Positions 23,890-37,451 of a DNA stretch of 64,000 bases are shown one piece after another. The position numbers and the translations under genes were made by a program. The stretch comes from Plantago major. Its lineage: Eukaryota; Streptophyta; Magnoliopsida; Lamiales; Plantaginaceae. The stretch covers positions 62,001 to 126,000 of the forward strand of contig JAIFAC010000233.1 of the NCBI GenBank assembly GCA_026545765.1, given 5' to 3'. The notes under the pieces are model-generated. The model saw nothing but the letters and a program-made list of their open reading frames with translations. It had not been told where the DNA came from and did no database searches. Each line of letters opens with the position of its first letter. Within the stretch, counting starts at the first letter, position 1.

Positions 23890-25256
23890 ACCTAAACTAA
23901 TTAGATACGAATCGCTATGTCTTAGCCACGATTAGAGATTTAATTGTAATGTCTTTAATTAGAGACGGATAGTTAATCCGTCTCTAATTAGGTTGACCAG
24001 ATAATTAAAAAAAAAAAAAAAGGAGAAATAGGCCTTAGTGACCGATAGGGCTATCCGTCGCTAAATTTAGCGACGGATAGCCCTATCCGTCGCTAAGGCT
24101 GTTCAAAAACGGGCAGAAGGCTTTCTTCTTCCCCATTTCTATTCTGCTTCTTCTTTCTTCTTCTCTTCGCCATTTTCGCCAATTGTCCAACTCCAATCAA
24201 AACTCCACCATTTTGGTCAATCTTGGACTCTTTTCGAAGCTCGTTGAACAAGGAACTCGGGTGGCCATTCAATTTCATCCTTCTTCGGCTATTTTTTCCG
24301 TAATTGAAGGTATTAGTCTAAAACCCTTACTTTGTTAAATTTGGGATTTTTGCTAACTTCAACTAATTTGAGCAATTGTATGTTTATGGGAAGTCTCTAC
24401 TAGCTAGTTTAGCTTATATTAAGTAGTGTGTTAAGCTTGAGGTTGTGCAATTGATAGATTTATTGTGAAATTGAATTGTTAGTATCATGTTAGGATGTTT
24501 GTAAGTATGTAGGGTATTTAATTTGATATTTTTTTTACATGTACGTAGTAGGATTAGGAAGATTTGGTTGAGTGTTTGGAGATCATTTAGTGATTTTGGT
24601 GGTTGTAGTATAATTGGCTCGTATTAACTTAGAAAGAATTACTACTATTTTAATCTACAATATGAAAGCTGTGATTTTTTTTATTTGGGAATGATGTTTA
24701 GAAAAATAATGGGTGTTTAAACTGTAATTATACCTGGGTTTATAAGAAACTGACTATTTGCTCACAAAACAACCATCGATCTCAACACTTCAAGGATGAC
24801 TTCTCCACCTTCGTCACCTCCTCCACCATCGCCTACACTATTGCCTCCTCCACTGTATTCATTGAGTCGATTACAACTTTGTTTAGTAAGTATGCTTTTT
24901 TTCTTAGTAGTGATTTCATGTCTAACATTTTTAGTGAACTCAGATTTTGTAGTCGATTTAGCACAATTGATTTTTAACCTCGATTTTTTATGTATGTAGA
25001 AATTATGATACACTCTCCGCTCCAATGTTCACATGTTATTCTTCTTCTATCGAAAGAGCATGGGAGGCAGAAATGAAGGCCGAAATGGATGATGAAGATG
25101 CAAACATGGCTAAAACCGATGCTGGGAAAGAAATGGATGATGAAGATGATGAGGATTTTGACATGACCATCGAAAGGATGATTAACTTTCGATTATTTGC
25201 AAGTTTCTCTATCATGCTTGAATATAAATGTAATCATTAGAGGTTAGTGTGTATAT
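23890..25256 (+). mobile_element. CACTA element (outer), 5' part
   Basis: Subterminal repeats at about 23935-24095 include a near-perfect palindrome of TTAGCGACGGATAG and CTATCCGTCGCTAA. A CT-rich leader (24115-24180) and a fragment of a + strand gene with Asp/Glu-rich coding follow (25025-25240, EMDDEDDEDFDMT). Its 5' terminal CACTA is not visible. The + strand 3' end at 46177-47152 probably belongs to it, with the - strand CACTA inserted between. That reading rests on orientation and shared repeats, not on a target duplication. Confidence 0.55.
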
Positions 25257-25269
25257 AACTATAAAAAAT

Positions 25270-25640
25270 GAGTTTTAGCGACGAATTATCCGTCGCTAAA
25301 TCGGGCCGATCCGTCGCTAAATCCTTAGCGATTTGATAACCTCCGCCTCCAAACAATAATACTATTTTTATCACGGATAGATATTCCGTCTTTAATAACG
25401 ATTTAACGGCGATTTGATTAATCCGCTGACCAAATTCGTTTCATCAAGCGATTTCATTTGATCCGTCACTATTAGAGATTTTGATTTAGCGACGGATTTT
25501 TCCATCGCTAAATCCCACCACTAAGTCGGCTTAGTTCGGTTGACATTTAGCGACGGAAAAAAATCCGTCGCTAAATGTCAACGGGCTAATTCGTCCTTAG
25601 TTCGTGAATTTAGCGACGGATTTTTTCCGTCGCTAAATTC
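25270..25640. repeat. CACTA subterminal repeat array, left end of inner element
   Basis: Multiple copies of TTAGCGACGGAT in both orientations, including two hairpins with 16-bp arms: GACATTTAGCGACGGA (25546) and GTGAATTTAGCGACGG (25606), each followed by its complement after a 6-7-base loop. Confidence 0.8.
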
Positions 25641-26001
25641 ACCGTTTTAAATTTTTTTTTTAATATTTCTGTTTCACCTGTTTTTTCACATAATATAATC
25701 ATAGATAATATACCCGAAACAATTAAATTGCATTAATATATCCGAAATAATATAAATTATCTACAAATAATCCGAAACAAGAATTATAAGGTGAAATAGT
25801 GTCAAATTATCCATAACAAGTCTGATGTAACTAAGAATAATCGGAGGAGGCGGGTGAGATCGAAGAGCTATCAACATCTGGTCAAAGGCCCATCCATGGC
25901 CATACGAGCCTGCTCTCAAGCACTTGCTCGTAAGTCGCCTTTGGTCGCAGCTTATTTCGTTGGAGAGGAGTCATCATCTCGTTAACTCGTCAAGGTAGAG
26001 G

Positions 26002-27553
26002 TTAGATCGCGATCCCGATCCTCGACACTAAGAAGCTACCGTAACTCATGGAAGGGCCCAAACTTCCCAATCCATACACTCGACCTTTGTCCCATCGGGT
26101 CAATTTCAAGAAGATCTCGTCTTGCTCTTCAATCGACAAACCATGACCGCCGATCATCCTCTCGCCCATCCTCCTCTCGACCTCACTCGCAATTGTCGTT
26201 GCATACGAAATGAGATGCAATTTTAGGAATCACTTTAAAATACTCAAATACACATGTTAACCTTAAGAAAGAAACGCATCGCAATACGCCGGCCCTCACA
26301 TCACCCGTATGCCATTCTTCACTTAGCCTTCTTGAAGTGGTATGTAGCACTCTTCTAGCCCTCTATCGCCTAAAAACATATGTGCAAACAAGTAGTTAGT
26401 TGATTGAAATGAAAGCTAAAATCATATGTATCATATTCCAAGTCATAAACAACATATTTACTAACCTCCATCACGTGATCTCAGAATAACAACATGACCC
26501 ATAGTGATAAACCGCGCGTCTGCATTCATCATGCGGCTTAGACAAACGGTTTTGTCGTTTCAGACGCTTGATCCTCGACGGCGATCATTCCAAGACGCCA
26601 ACCACAAAGGCCCACTCGTCATCCCCACCTAAGTCAGCTCACAGTCTCCTTCATTTTGTAGACCATTTTCTCAGATGTCGTACCTAAAGTCTCGAAAACG
26701 GAGTACAACTGGGACACCAGTGCATTGGGAATGAAATAGTCCTTCTACAACAATTCCATTCAAAGTAACAATTACACAAGTATAAAGAAAGATAACAATT
26801 TAAATATAACACTCAAATGAAACTCAAATGTAGTAGTCCTACAACAATTCAATTCAGTGACTAACATACCACTCAAATTGTCCTAAAATTGACTAACACA
26901 ATGGTGACTAACATATCACCCAAGTTCAGTGGCTAACATACCACTCAAACGACACAACAAGTTCATAAATGGTGACTAACACATCAAAACAAGCTTAGTG
27001 GCTAACATACCACTCAAATTGTCCTAAAATTGACTAACACAATGGTGACTAACATATCACCCAAGTTCAGTGGCTAACATACCACTCAAACGACACAACA
27101 AGTGGCTAACATACCACACACATTAACACAATGATTAAAAGAACAAATAAAGCATTCATTGTAACATTTAAGCTTACGCGCAGCTCGTCGAAGTAAAAGT
27201 GCTTCATCCGGTCCGGGACGTTTGACCACTTCTCCCCGTCTCCAAGATCTCCCGCCAAGATTTTGGTAGTTTGTCTGAGGCATCCGGAGGCCAAAACCTG
27301 TTATCAATGAGACAAACAAGAAACGAATATTCATTAGTAAAATCATGTAACATATATTTATCTTAAGTGTATGTTCTACAACTCCATAATACTTACTTGT
27401 TCCTGCCATTGGGGAACAACACCGCTTCCTCGAATGTAGCACCGTCTTAACGCTGGCACGGACACCCGCCGAGGGGTAGTCACCAGAGCGTAATCCGTAG
27501 GCTAGTGGAGTCTCCTGTACTGAGATCGGGCCGCTTCCCCAATGTCGATCCAA
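26002..27553 (-). pseudogene. TnpA-like CACTA protein (plant transposase Ptta/En/Spm type), fragmented
   Basis: Coding pieces in order on the - strand: 27553-27370, 27294-27180, and 26220-26010, which carries EVERRMGERM and RVYGLGSLGPSM. The RVYGLGS motif is typical of the second protein of plant CACTA elements, which binds subterminal repeats and assists excision. A short-period repeat containing TAACATACCACTCAA (26820-27110) lies between pieces and is probably intronic. No continuous frame exists, but introns or sequence errors could explain part of that. A related fragment (EVERRIEGRELSIQ) occurs on the + strand at about 46502. Confidence 0.6.
26820..27115. repeat. Tandem repeat in CACTA TnpA-like gene
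   Basis: Two and a half copies of a ~140-bp unit built from GTGGCTAACATACCACTCAA and GGTGACTAACATATCACCCA. The same unit appears in reverse orientation at 46215-46380 in the outer CACTA fragment. Confidence 0.75.
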
Positions 27554-30378
27554 CGAGAGGACTACTATGACTAGTCAGTACTACTAGAACTCACGGACTA
27601 GCACCCTAAACCCGGAGGTAGGTATGTCGACTTCCTTTACGCTGCATCTGCAAATAAGAAATTGCAAGAAAAATGAGTTAGTAAAGAATACATGAATATA
27701 CATTTGACAGATATTAACGCACAAATATACATGAATATACATTCGATGATATTAAAGTAATAATAATCAACAACTAATCATATATACACATAACAACTAC
27801 ATACAATACACACATACCCTCGCCCTCATCGGCTATTGTTAAGTCTATAAATTGGTCTTCACCTGTGTCTATGAACTCATCATCACCAGACAGCTTTCTC
27901 ATTGCTTGATCGACCTCTTCTTGATACGAGTTGGTAATTGAATCGCCCTTATCAATGTACTCTACTCGAGCGGCCTCAGATATGCATCGCAGCCCAACCA
28001 AATTCACTTTATCGCTTTGAGGCTTCGATATTCAATAAACACCACCGCCGTGCTTGAGTCGCCAAGATAAACGGTTCATACTTAGTACGATACCTCTTCC
28101 TATGGTTAATTTCTACCATCCGATATAGCTCGTGTTTCACAGACACTTGAGTAGGATCATACCACCAACATCAAATGTAAAGGTTCTTTTCAAAGGAAAC
28201 CCTTGATATTCAAGTCGCAATTCGTCTCAGTTCCGTGAGAAATTATACAAATCATCAACAGATCTTGATCTTGCCTGACACACACCCTGTAATTGTCAGG
28301 CCATGGCGTGTTAGACTCAATTGTTTTAAACCTAAGGCCATTTACTATGTACGATGAGAATGTGGAGACCTTCTGCTTGGTCCTCCGCTAGAGATTCTAA
28401 GTAAGGACATGTGACTTTGTCGATGTGGATTTCAGACGTTCTCGAACTAATCAAATTCTGCTTTCCAACTTCTCTTGAAGCAGCTTGTTCAATTACGCCA
28501 TCCGCCATTGTTGATTCTTCTCTCAAAAGGTCAGGACACGATTACATGATTAGATATATATAGTAGTTAGAAGTTAAAATCTATGTGTTAGCGTAAGAAA
28601 GCTACCGAACGAGCATAAATCTCCATAAATTTGTCAACTTCAAAGACAGCGAGAGGACATAATATGTGGTCGCTTTTTCCTTATCCGTCCCATTCTCGTT
28701 TTTCTTTTCCAATAGGTCTCCTGAGACCCTAAAATTGAAATGGAAACGCCATCATCCTCTTGAACTTCAAATGTGTCTGTGTTTCGACGGCCTAGATGCC
28801 TTCGCTTGACATGGTCCCCAAAGTAATAGAGCGTAAGATTGCAGCTTCCTCTCAAGACGTAGTATCGCCATCGATCCTCAGCTTGCCTTTGTTGTCGACA
28901 TACCTCTTCAATTTCCCAGTACCTGTAATGCATATATGTTGTTGTAACACAATGTAACTTGGGAAAATTCGCACTTTATAAGTAAATGATCGCCTTGATT
29001 ACACACCTCGAATGGATACATCCATCGACATCGAACCGTCCAAAGAAGCCTCGCTTCATGTGGGAGGTGAACCGCAAGTGCTCCATAGAATCAAAGAAGC
29101 TCGGAGGAAAGATACGCTGAGCTTACATAGAATCAATGGTATGTTGCTTTCAAGATTTGCTAACACTACATCACAAGAACCCTCGAGCATAAATTCTTGA
29201 AAATAAGCTCAAATTTCTGATCGCAATCCATACAGGTTTAGGTAGCATTTCTCGAAATGCAACAGGGAGAAGGCTCTCCATAAACACATGACAATCGTGG
29301 CTCTTCATCCCGTACATCTTTGTCCTCATCACATCCACACACCGTCCCAACTTTGAGGCGTAATTGTCGGGGAACTTCAATCCCCTCACCCAATCATTTG
29401 TTCCTAGATTCAGTGTCAATTGTGTAGCATGCCTTGGGCCACTGCCCCTTATCATTCTGCTTTGTAAACTCGGGCCTTTTACACAATGTATCCAACTCGG
29501 CTATAGATTTAGGGGTGTCCTTTGTTTTTCCGGGAATGTTGCAAATCGTGTTGAATAAGTTCTCGAACATGCTTTTCTTAATGTGCATGAAATCCAAGTT
29601 GTGACGTATAAGAAGACTGCTCCAATAAGGCAAGTCCCAGAAGATGCTTCTCTTCTTCCATCCACAATTTTTGCTAATTTTCTCGTTATGCTTATCCGAC
29701 CCAACTTCAGTCACTTTCATAAGACCCAAACTATCTATCTCTGCAAGTATTTCTGCACCAGTAAGTTGTCTCGGGGCGCCTTTGTTCACTACTTTATTTT
29801 TCAAGAATTGAGTCTTGTTCTTTCTGAATGTATGGTACTTTGGTAGAAATCTACGGCGATACCAAACCAACATTCCTTTCCGCTTCCTTCAAATTTAAAT
29901 GCATCAGTGTCTTCCATACCATGTGGACATGCATTAAAGCCCGTGGTTTTCCTTCCAGATAGCATGGAGTACGCAGGAAAATCACTCACGGTCCACAGTA
30001 ATGCTGCTCTCAATGTAAAGTTCGTCTTCTTTGACACATCATATGCCGGGATACCATTTTCCCACAACTCAATCAGCTCCTTGATTAGGGGCTGCAAGAA
30101 CACATCCAAATTTCCGTGACGGATCATCCTGCTCGCACCAACACACTAAGAACATGAATGGTTCCTTCATGCACTCACCGGGGCAGTTACGGTGTCAAGA
30201 TGATCGCCAACAAGAGTACTTCCATTATTTCAAACCAAGTTAAAACCATCCGTACAAAGCCCCAAGCGTACATTTCTAAGCTCGGCTGCAAACTCCGGGT
30301 AGGTCTTATCGAACTGTTTCCATGCGGGTGAGTCTGATGGATGCTCCATTCTACCCTCTTCCGGGATTACTCGCTCCT

Positions 30379-30753
30379 TGTTGGTCCAGATAACGGCAAA
30401 GTAAAAGACTCGAGGGGGGGGGGGGGGGTTTAATAGTCTTTTAAAAATTTTTTCGATAAACACGCTTCTTAGAAACCTGGGAGTTAGACTAAACCTTTGT
30501 GTCTTCATAAACCTTGTGCAATCTTCAGTCTTCTAATCTTCAGAAAAGCTCCATTGCTAGGATTGATCTTCATGGTCTTCTTGAAATACAAAATTACACT
30601 CAGAGACCTATAATCCTAATACAAGATTTATTAGACTAATCATACTCAGTGATTTCCTCTTTTACAATGTTCAAGTGAACCAAGAGTACTTAATCACCTT
30701 TCTGGCTAAGAACATGTGATGAGTGATCAAAATACTAATAGATATTCCTAACA
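30379..30753 (-). repeat. 3' LTR of the Copia element, internally deleted (375 bp)
   Basis: Matches both ends of the 1370-bp LTR at 42824-44193 but lacks about 1 kb in the middle, corresponding to about 42905-43930. A G-run at 30414-30428 is longer than in the other LTR. Confidence 0.85.
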
Positions 30754-33700
30754 AATTTCTTTTGATCACCATCCATGACTATCTTTCAAGTCCTATTACA
30801 AAGTTGTAATCGAAGAGAAAACAATCCACCACTTAATCATTTCAAATGATATTCAATTTTAGTAGTCAATTATGCGTAAAGTAAACATCAACCAAATAAC
30901 AAGAAGTGATCTTTGCTGATAAGTTTTCATCTATTAAAATGTATCTGAGAGTATGATCTTCAGATAGGTACAGTTTACAGAGTAAGATGCAACTTTTACA
31001 GATAGAGAATTTCAGAAACAATCAGCAAGAATACAAAAAAATAATAAAACAAACTAAGTAAATTAGAACAAAGGAGAGTCCAAGCTCCAAGAGAGTATTC
31101 TAATGTTACTAGTCTTCAAGTCTTCAGAAATACAACTTGGGTTCTGAGAAGTTCAAGTTCTTCAAAGACTTTTCCGATCAACATGATGATCATCCACTTT
31201 TCGCATTCTCGACATAGTCATAAGAGTCCTTCCGACAGAGAGCTCGCTTTCCGGATAAGTCACATATTTCATGGTAACTCTTACCAATCTTGTGATTCTT
31301 CCAGTTCTTCCGTAAAAATATACTTTCCTGCACTCTGCATGGTCTGGCTGTATTTAGATAGGTTGAAATATTTGTATATTTCTTCCAGATAGTGTATATC
31401 ATCTAGGTATTCATCCAATGTCATATAGAATGATGACCATAGGTTGAAACACCTAGTTTTTCCTCTTCCTACATCTACTATCCAGCTTTTCTTACCTTTG
31501 TACATCACCGTGTGGGTAGGATGCATAAAAGAAAGATCCATCTTTCTTCATCTTCATTCCTCTTTTCTACTTCAAAGTTTAACTGTGCATGAAGGTGCTC
31601 GTGTTTTAGCAATTCTCGTCATTCTCTCCATTTCAGATCCGTCGAGGATGGAGTCGAAACTTATCATTGACAAGTAGATGTTGTAGTTCCGTAATCCAAT
31701 ACCCTCTCTTGTTCGTAATGCACCTATATGAAGATTCTTCATCGGTCTTCATATACTCAATGTGGGCATCATGGCCTTTCTTGATGTGTTTCATTGTTTA
31801 ACTGCCAAACCGGAAATCCTTCGCTTTTCTCGTTGCGGCCTTCGTCAGAGATCCTCTAACCCTTTCTTCCGCCAATGGCCGGTGGATGTTCCTTGTATTG
31901 ACTTGGTATTTCCGTATGAGTTCTGCTAAGGGCTTTTTGCCAGAGGAGGTTGTGAAGTAGTTGCTTGTCTCATTTTCTTGTGAAGTGGATGTTCATCGTA
32001 ATCATCCTCATCATCAGTAGTCCAAAATTGAGACTTGCGCCTTTCGCCTCTTACTTCTCTTCTTCCTTTCTTCTTCTTCGTAAGTCTTCTTCTCTCCGAG
32101 ATTCTAAGGGACTTGGTTCCCTAGTGACTATACTTCTCACCTTCCGGGTCAAGTTGATCCGGAACAACTTCTTCAAAGTGGTGTTCCAGTGGTGTCCTTG
32201 ATGACAAGTCGACTTGAGGAGGAGGATTTGATTGTTTTCTTTTCTTCCTCGCCTTCCGAGGCATCTCTTCTTCCCCTTAGTCATGAATGACCGACTCATG
32301 ATAGCATAAGCTTCGTAGAAAGTTTCAAAGTTTTTCGAGATTGTTGTGCACCGACTAATTCTTGAAGTTCTTTCTTCATTTCGTTGTTCCGCTTAACCAG
32401 CCTCGCTCCTTTCGCTGAGCTCTTCAAGCTGCCTTAGGATGGCGGTGGCTTGCGTGACGATGGTCGGCTTCATTCAATGCAGATTAGCATTGTTACAATC
32501 CTCATCCCCACCAACCCTAGGTCTTTCCGAGAGAGAGAGCGATGTTGGTTTGCTGAGTAAAGCCAGCCCAAAGGCTTCATCTCTTCCGGGACGCTTTTAG
32601 CACTTCTGTCTTCGCCTAAAGGTCTTTCGAGTTCTAAAAGACACTGCTTCGTATGGTGCTCTTCACTTCTTAAACTACTTGGTGCGAGAATATATGAGGA
32701 GCAAGTAGGGCTCTTTGTGCCGTAACAAGTCTCTCATCTTCCGCTTGATCAAGTTGTGGGTTTCAAGATCACCGCTATAATCTTTTCTTCGATTGTTTGT
32801 AAATCGACAATCTTCTTCCGCTTTCCATCAAGTGTGCCGGCCTTCCGAGAAGATGTAGAAGGTCTTTCGATGCAACAAAGATCATGCTCTTCATCATCAT
32901 TGTCATCCATTGCATCTATTTCAAAGAAATGTGACAACAATGGCATTCTTCAAATTTCTTTGCTCATCTAGGAGTGCCAATTTTTCGCATTAGCTTCTTC
33001 GAGCTTTTGATTTTGGCTTCCTTTTCATCAACAAGAGCTTCGAGTCTCAATGTTGATTCTCTTTTCTTCTTCCAATACCTTTCTCGAGTTGTTCAATCCT
33101 AAACTCAGAGCTTGAAATTTCTTCTATGGCATCATTGAGTTCAAATTTTGTTGTATCTTGATGAGACTTGGGATGTGATGATGATGGAGCTTTGAGTAAT
33201 TGAGGGAGTAGCCTTTTCTCCACTCTCTTTGCTAGCTTTCAATCCCGCCTTGTCCAGTTGGGGATCATCATTCGATCATCATCATCATCACTCTTGTTCT
33301 TTGTTTCTTGGTTCGATGCTCGTAGGAGGTTCTTGATAACTATTTTCGTGCATCTCCTCGTCATCTTCAAACCAGTTGATCACATTTGGGAATGTAATCA
33401 TCCTCCCATTAACTTCTTCTTGTTCGGAATAAGTAGTGAGCTTACGGGCAAGGCAGATGGATAATCATCCGCCTGGTTTGAGCATCCGCAGACTTGAAAT
33501 CAGAAGTCTTTGGCTACTTCATGAATGAAGTCTTCATGCATTAGAGTGGCAAATGAGTAGGACTCAGGGAACAATGCATGGATATAATCCTCCATTTAGG
33601 GCAATTGCTCTCTTTATGGGACATCGACATTTCGCTACTTCGTAAAGGTCACCTTCGAAGTTTCTCGCCATCATTCAAGCACTTGAGATGTTTCTTTAAG

Positions 33701-36700
33701 GTGTGCTTCTAGAAGGCCTTGAGTAAATCAACCTGCACTAGACTTTGAGCTCGAAGAAAGTGTTCAAGTTAGTTTTGTTCAAACTACTTGTTAGTATCTG
33801 GTGCGTATGAGCTCGAGCATACCGTAGAAACACTAGCTCATCTCGCTGATTTTTACTTGCTTGGGCACAGAGGCCTCGATACTTTGATGTGAGGAGAAGT
33901 TTTATCCTCATCAACCTTTCTTTCTTGAACCCGAGAATTACAATCAAATATGTTTAGAAACCGCTAATGTAAAAGATAGATGGAAAAGTGCTTCGAGACT
34001 TCACTTACTTCCAAGTGAGGAAGCTCAAGAGAAGTTCCTCGTAAACCTTGGGGTTTCGCACCTTTCAGAGATACCGCTTGTTCAATAGCTTTTAGTTTCT
34101 TTCGAGGAGATGACACAACTGCTTTCTCCATCCAATTGTTCTTCCGACCGAGCCTGTAAGAACAAACATAAGAGATTTTAGTAGTGGGTTCTCCGTGAGC
34201 ATTCTGAAGAAGATTATTACTTACTTACCTTCTCAGAAGGCTCAAGAATACTTCCTCGTAAAGCTTTTCACTCGAATCTCTAGGTTTTGGAGTGTTGGTT
34301 CCACCACCACTACTTCCTCATTGGAGCCTAAGAAGAGACATTAAGAATATTAGAACATAAGAGCAATTTTAGTTAGTTATTCCTTGTTCAGAGATAACTT
34401 TACTACCCGGGATGTGCTCTTCTTCATGTTCGAGGTTCGAGGAGCCTCTTCGATTCAAGGTGGACAAGTTTTCTTCCCGAAAAGTGTGTTCTGTCGTTGA
34501 ATAAATACAGCTTATGAGTAACAAGTTAACATACAATTATGTCGACATGTTAGATATAAACTATCTTTGTTACCCATTAGAGTCAGCCGATCATTGATCT
34601 CTTGAACTTGTGGTGAATCCACAGCCTCTCCGTGCTCATTATTGATCTCCTATGCAGATTATTCGAGTTTCCATCTCGCTTGATCCCTTTCGAGTTGAGC
34701 TCTCGTATGTCGAGGAACCTGCTCAAGAACAGGTTTTCAAAGAATATTAAATGTCGGCATTGTGAATGTGGAAGCAATGGCAACATCTTCCATCATTCTA
34801 TCTTCCTCACCCAGCCTTCTTCTTCCCGCAAGTAGGGGCTATTGTCTTTCTCAAGAGCCGAGCTTGAAGCTCCTCCATAGGTCTCATACTGAACCTTTTG
34901 AGTACTTTTGCAAGTACTTCATCATCCTCGTAATTACTATTCTCAGTCAGTGCACTCCATCTATGATATTTCTATCATCTCCTGAGAGTTCTGGAGCATT
35001 CTCGTTCAGACTCTTGGGAATTCTGATTTGTTTTCTCGAAGGCTCCAACATCTTCTCGAGACCTCGCTTCGTAAGGTTGTGCCTCTTGTATGATTAGGGC
35101 TTCGAGGCTCTTTTGCATGAGTCCTCTTTCTCGCCACCGGAGGTTTAGCTTTCGCTTGCTCAGAGACCTCCTCACCTTCGTGCAGCTTTCTTCTTCTTCC
35201 GCTTTTCGAAAAGTGCTTCAAGAAGAAGTTTCTCCTTTTCTTCAAAAGCGGTCTCAAAAGGAGTTGGGATCGATTTTCCGCTCTCGAGAGTGATTCCCAT
35301 TGTTTCCGTAATGTAACAGATCCGAGACCAGTGCAAATTCGCCTTTGGCTCAAGAAGGCTATTGATGATTTTGGGCTCAAATTCTCAATATGTCCAAGGA
35401 ATTTGTCAAGGCGCATTTCCAATTGAAGTGGGTTTCGCCTTCAGCTTCTTGTTCAAGATGCATCATCATCCATCTCTCCATGCTTATCTGGTCTACTCCA
35501 CCTTTGTTGCCATCAAAGCAACGGACTGTATTAAGAGCTAAAGTACTCAAGAGCTTCGAGATGACTAGTTCACGGCCTTTAACAAAGTCTCCGGCAACCT
35601 TTGCATTTTCTAACCGGATTGCTTCAATAGCTCTTCGACGCCAATCATGGAAGGCCCTTGATGTTGATGTCTTCAAATGTTCCTCAAATTTTCAATCGGA
35701 ATATCTTGCAGAAAGTCTTGCGCCTAGAACAATTTCTTGTCCTCGACTTCAACCGATGTATTTTTCTTCTTCGCCATTCACAACTTTTGTGAAGATTTTG
35801 AGTTGTTATAGAACTCCAAGACATCCAAAGGTGGATAGTCCACTGGTGCAGCAGATAGAAGTTTGTAGATATGGGAATTCTTCAAGATTCCCAATATCGC
35901 TTTTCTTCCGGTTTTGAAGATATAACTCCGGTACATATCTCTTTACTAGAAAGGCTCCCAATTCATTTTGTGTTTAGGTTCCAAATCATGGGGTAAACTT
36001 TCCTGTATATGCTTATTCAACACCTTAAGTTCCTTTCCTCCTCGCTTTCAAAGACGAAAGAGGATGTTGCCTTAGGTTCTTCGTGGTCATCTTCGTGCCA
36101 TCTCTTATATAGAGTTTAGAGGAGTGTTTTCGATGAATATTGCACAATTAATTGAGATTAGTCTATCTTTTCGTAAGACTAAGAACAAGAAGTTGAGTTT
36201 TGCGTATGGTTTTGCGTAAATCTTGAGAGATTTTGCTATTTTGATGCAAGTTTGAAAATTTTAATTGGTAAAAGTGTTTGTTTTGCCCAAATCCTATATA
36301 TATAGCGCATAAAATGTACATAGATACAACATACATATAGTCAATATGAATGCGTGTCTTGCATCCGTGATAGGCGTGGTACGCCCTTTGTACTTCATTA
36401 AATGCTTAGTGGGCCATGTCGCATTTCTCAATGACATTACTTGCTTTGTTTTGATCTCACCCGCTGAGATCAAACGCTTATTCATCAAGGGCTTATATTG
36501 AATATCTTGCAATGATATCAATCAACAAATGGTAATGTGCCGATTTGATGGATTTTAATATGCTACATTCATTGGTCACTTAGTAAAGAGTAGGAACACT
36601 TAATCATTCGAGCTTATCATTCGAGTGTCAAGTCCTTATCTATATATTGTTTATCATGAAAATGGTAAAATACAAGACATTGCATATGTTCGACTTTTCG

Positions 36701-36950
36701 TAACTTATACTTTTTGGGCTTTGTGTGTCCATTTCTCTTTATGACTAAATAGCTTTCTCAATTCAAGTGTCAAGCTTCAATGAATGTATTTGTCCTACTC
36801 TCGAAGTAAGTTCTAGTTTTATTTACTTATTAAGTGTGTACGCCCTTTGCCTTTCGGATACCCGCTCCAGAAATGTTTTGTCTTCCGAGTATTGCTACCG
36901 TAAACCTTTGCATCACTTCTTATCAACTCGCTTTCGAGAACTGTTTCGCA
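30754..36950 (-). pseudogene. Post-pol coding region of the Copia element (function unknown)
   Basis: Lies between RNase H and the 3' LTR, where many Sireviruses carry an extra, sometimes envelope-like, reading frame. Visible pieces on the - strand: 31541-31281 (contains IHYLEEIYKYFNLS), an upstream segment near 31740-31680 (RCITNKRGYWITELQHLLV), and Lys/Arg/Glu-rich segments at 32299-32051 and 35676-35006. The first two are also present in the second element (62366-61873). I do not recognise the domain, see no convincing transmembrane segment, and do not call it envelope. The frame is broken repeatedly. Confidence 0.55.
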
Positions 36951-37023
36951 GGCCTACTCACTTATTCAGCCTTTAGAGATTCAGACAATTTTTCAGTCCT
37001 TAGGCAACTCCATTAATCCAAGA

Positions 37024-37451
37024 TTATGTCTTAAGGTCAAGAACCGCTTTCTTGTAAGGGCTTAGTGAAGATATCCAAGTCGGTCTTCCGTACAACTCGA
37101 GTATCTCTATATCGCTTTTCTCAACATGATCTCCGATGAAGTGGTGTCTAACATCAATGTGCTTTGTTCGCATGGAACTTGGGGTTCGTGTGATTGCAAT
37201 AGCACTTGTGTTATCACGTAAAATGGGAGTTTTCTTCATCGAGTCCATAGTCCGAGTTGTTGTTGAATCCACGTAATTTGTGTCGCACAACAACCAACAA
37301 CAATATATTCAAATTTCCGTGGTAGAAGTTGCAATTGAGTTTTGTTTCTTGCTAAACCATGAGATAAGTCTAGTTCCTTAAACCCACAAGTTCCCGAGGT
37401 ACTTTTCCTATCAAGCATTGATCCAAAGATAATCAAAGATCGAGTAACCAA
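37024..37451 (-). pseudogene. Copia RNase H domain fragment
   Basis: Contains DRKSTSGTCGF (37420-37390), NTSAIAITR and TKHIDVRHHFI, the conserved end of Copia pol where RNase H removes template RNA. The frame shifts between the two pieces (37451-37236 and 37293-37024). Confidence 0.8.

Noticed and set aside
24762..24999. Overlapping Pro/Ser-rich and Gly-rich frames on both strands
   Set aside because: Low-complexity CCTCC/GGAGG sequence inside the outer CACTA gene; neither strand shows a domain.
25270..25640. Regular short repeats resembling a CRISPR array
   Set aside because: Repeats occur in both orientations with irregular spacing and sit inside a CACTA terminus; this is plant nuclear DNA.
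30754..36950. Calling the post-pol block an envelope gene
   Set aside because: Position fits, but no signal peptide, fusion segment or membrane anchor could be seen.
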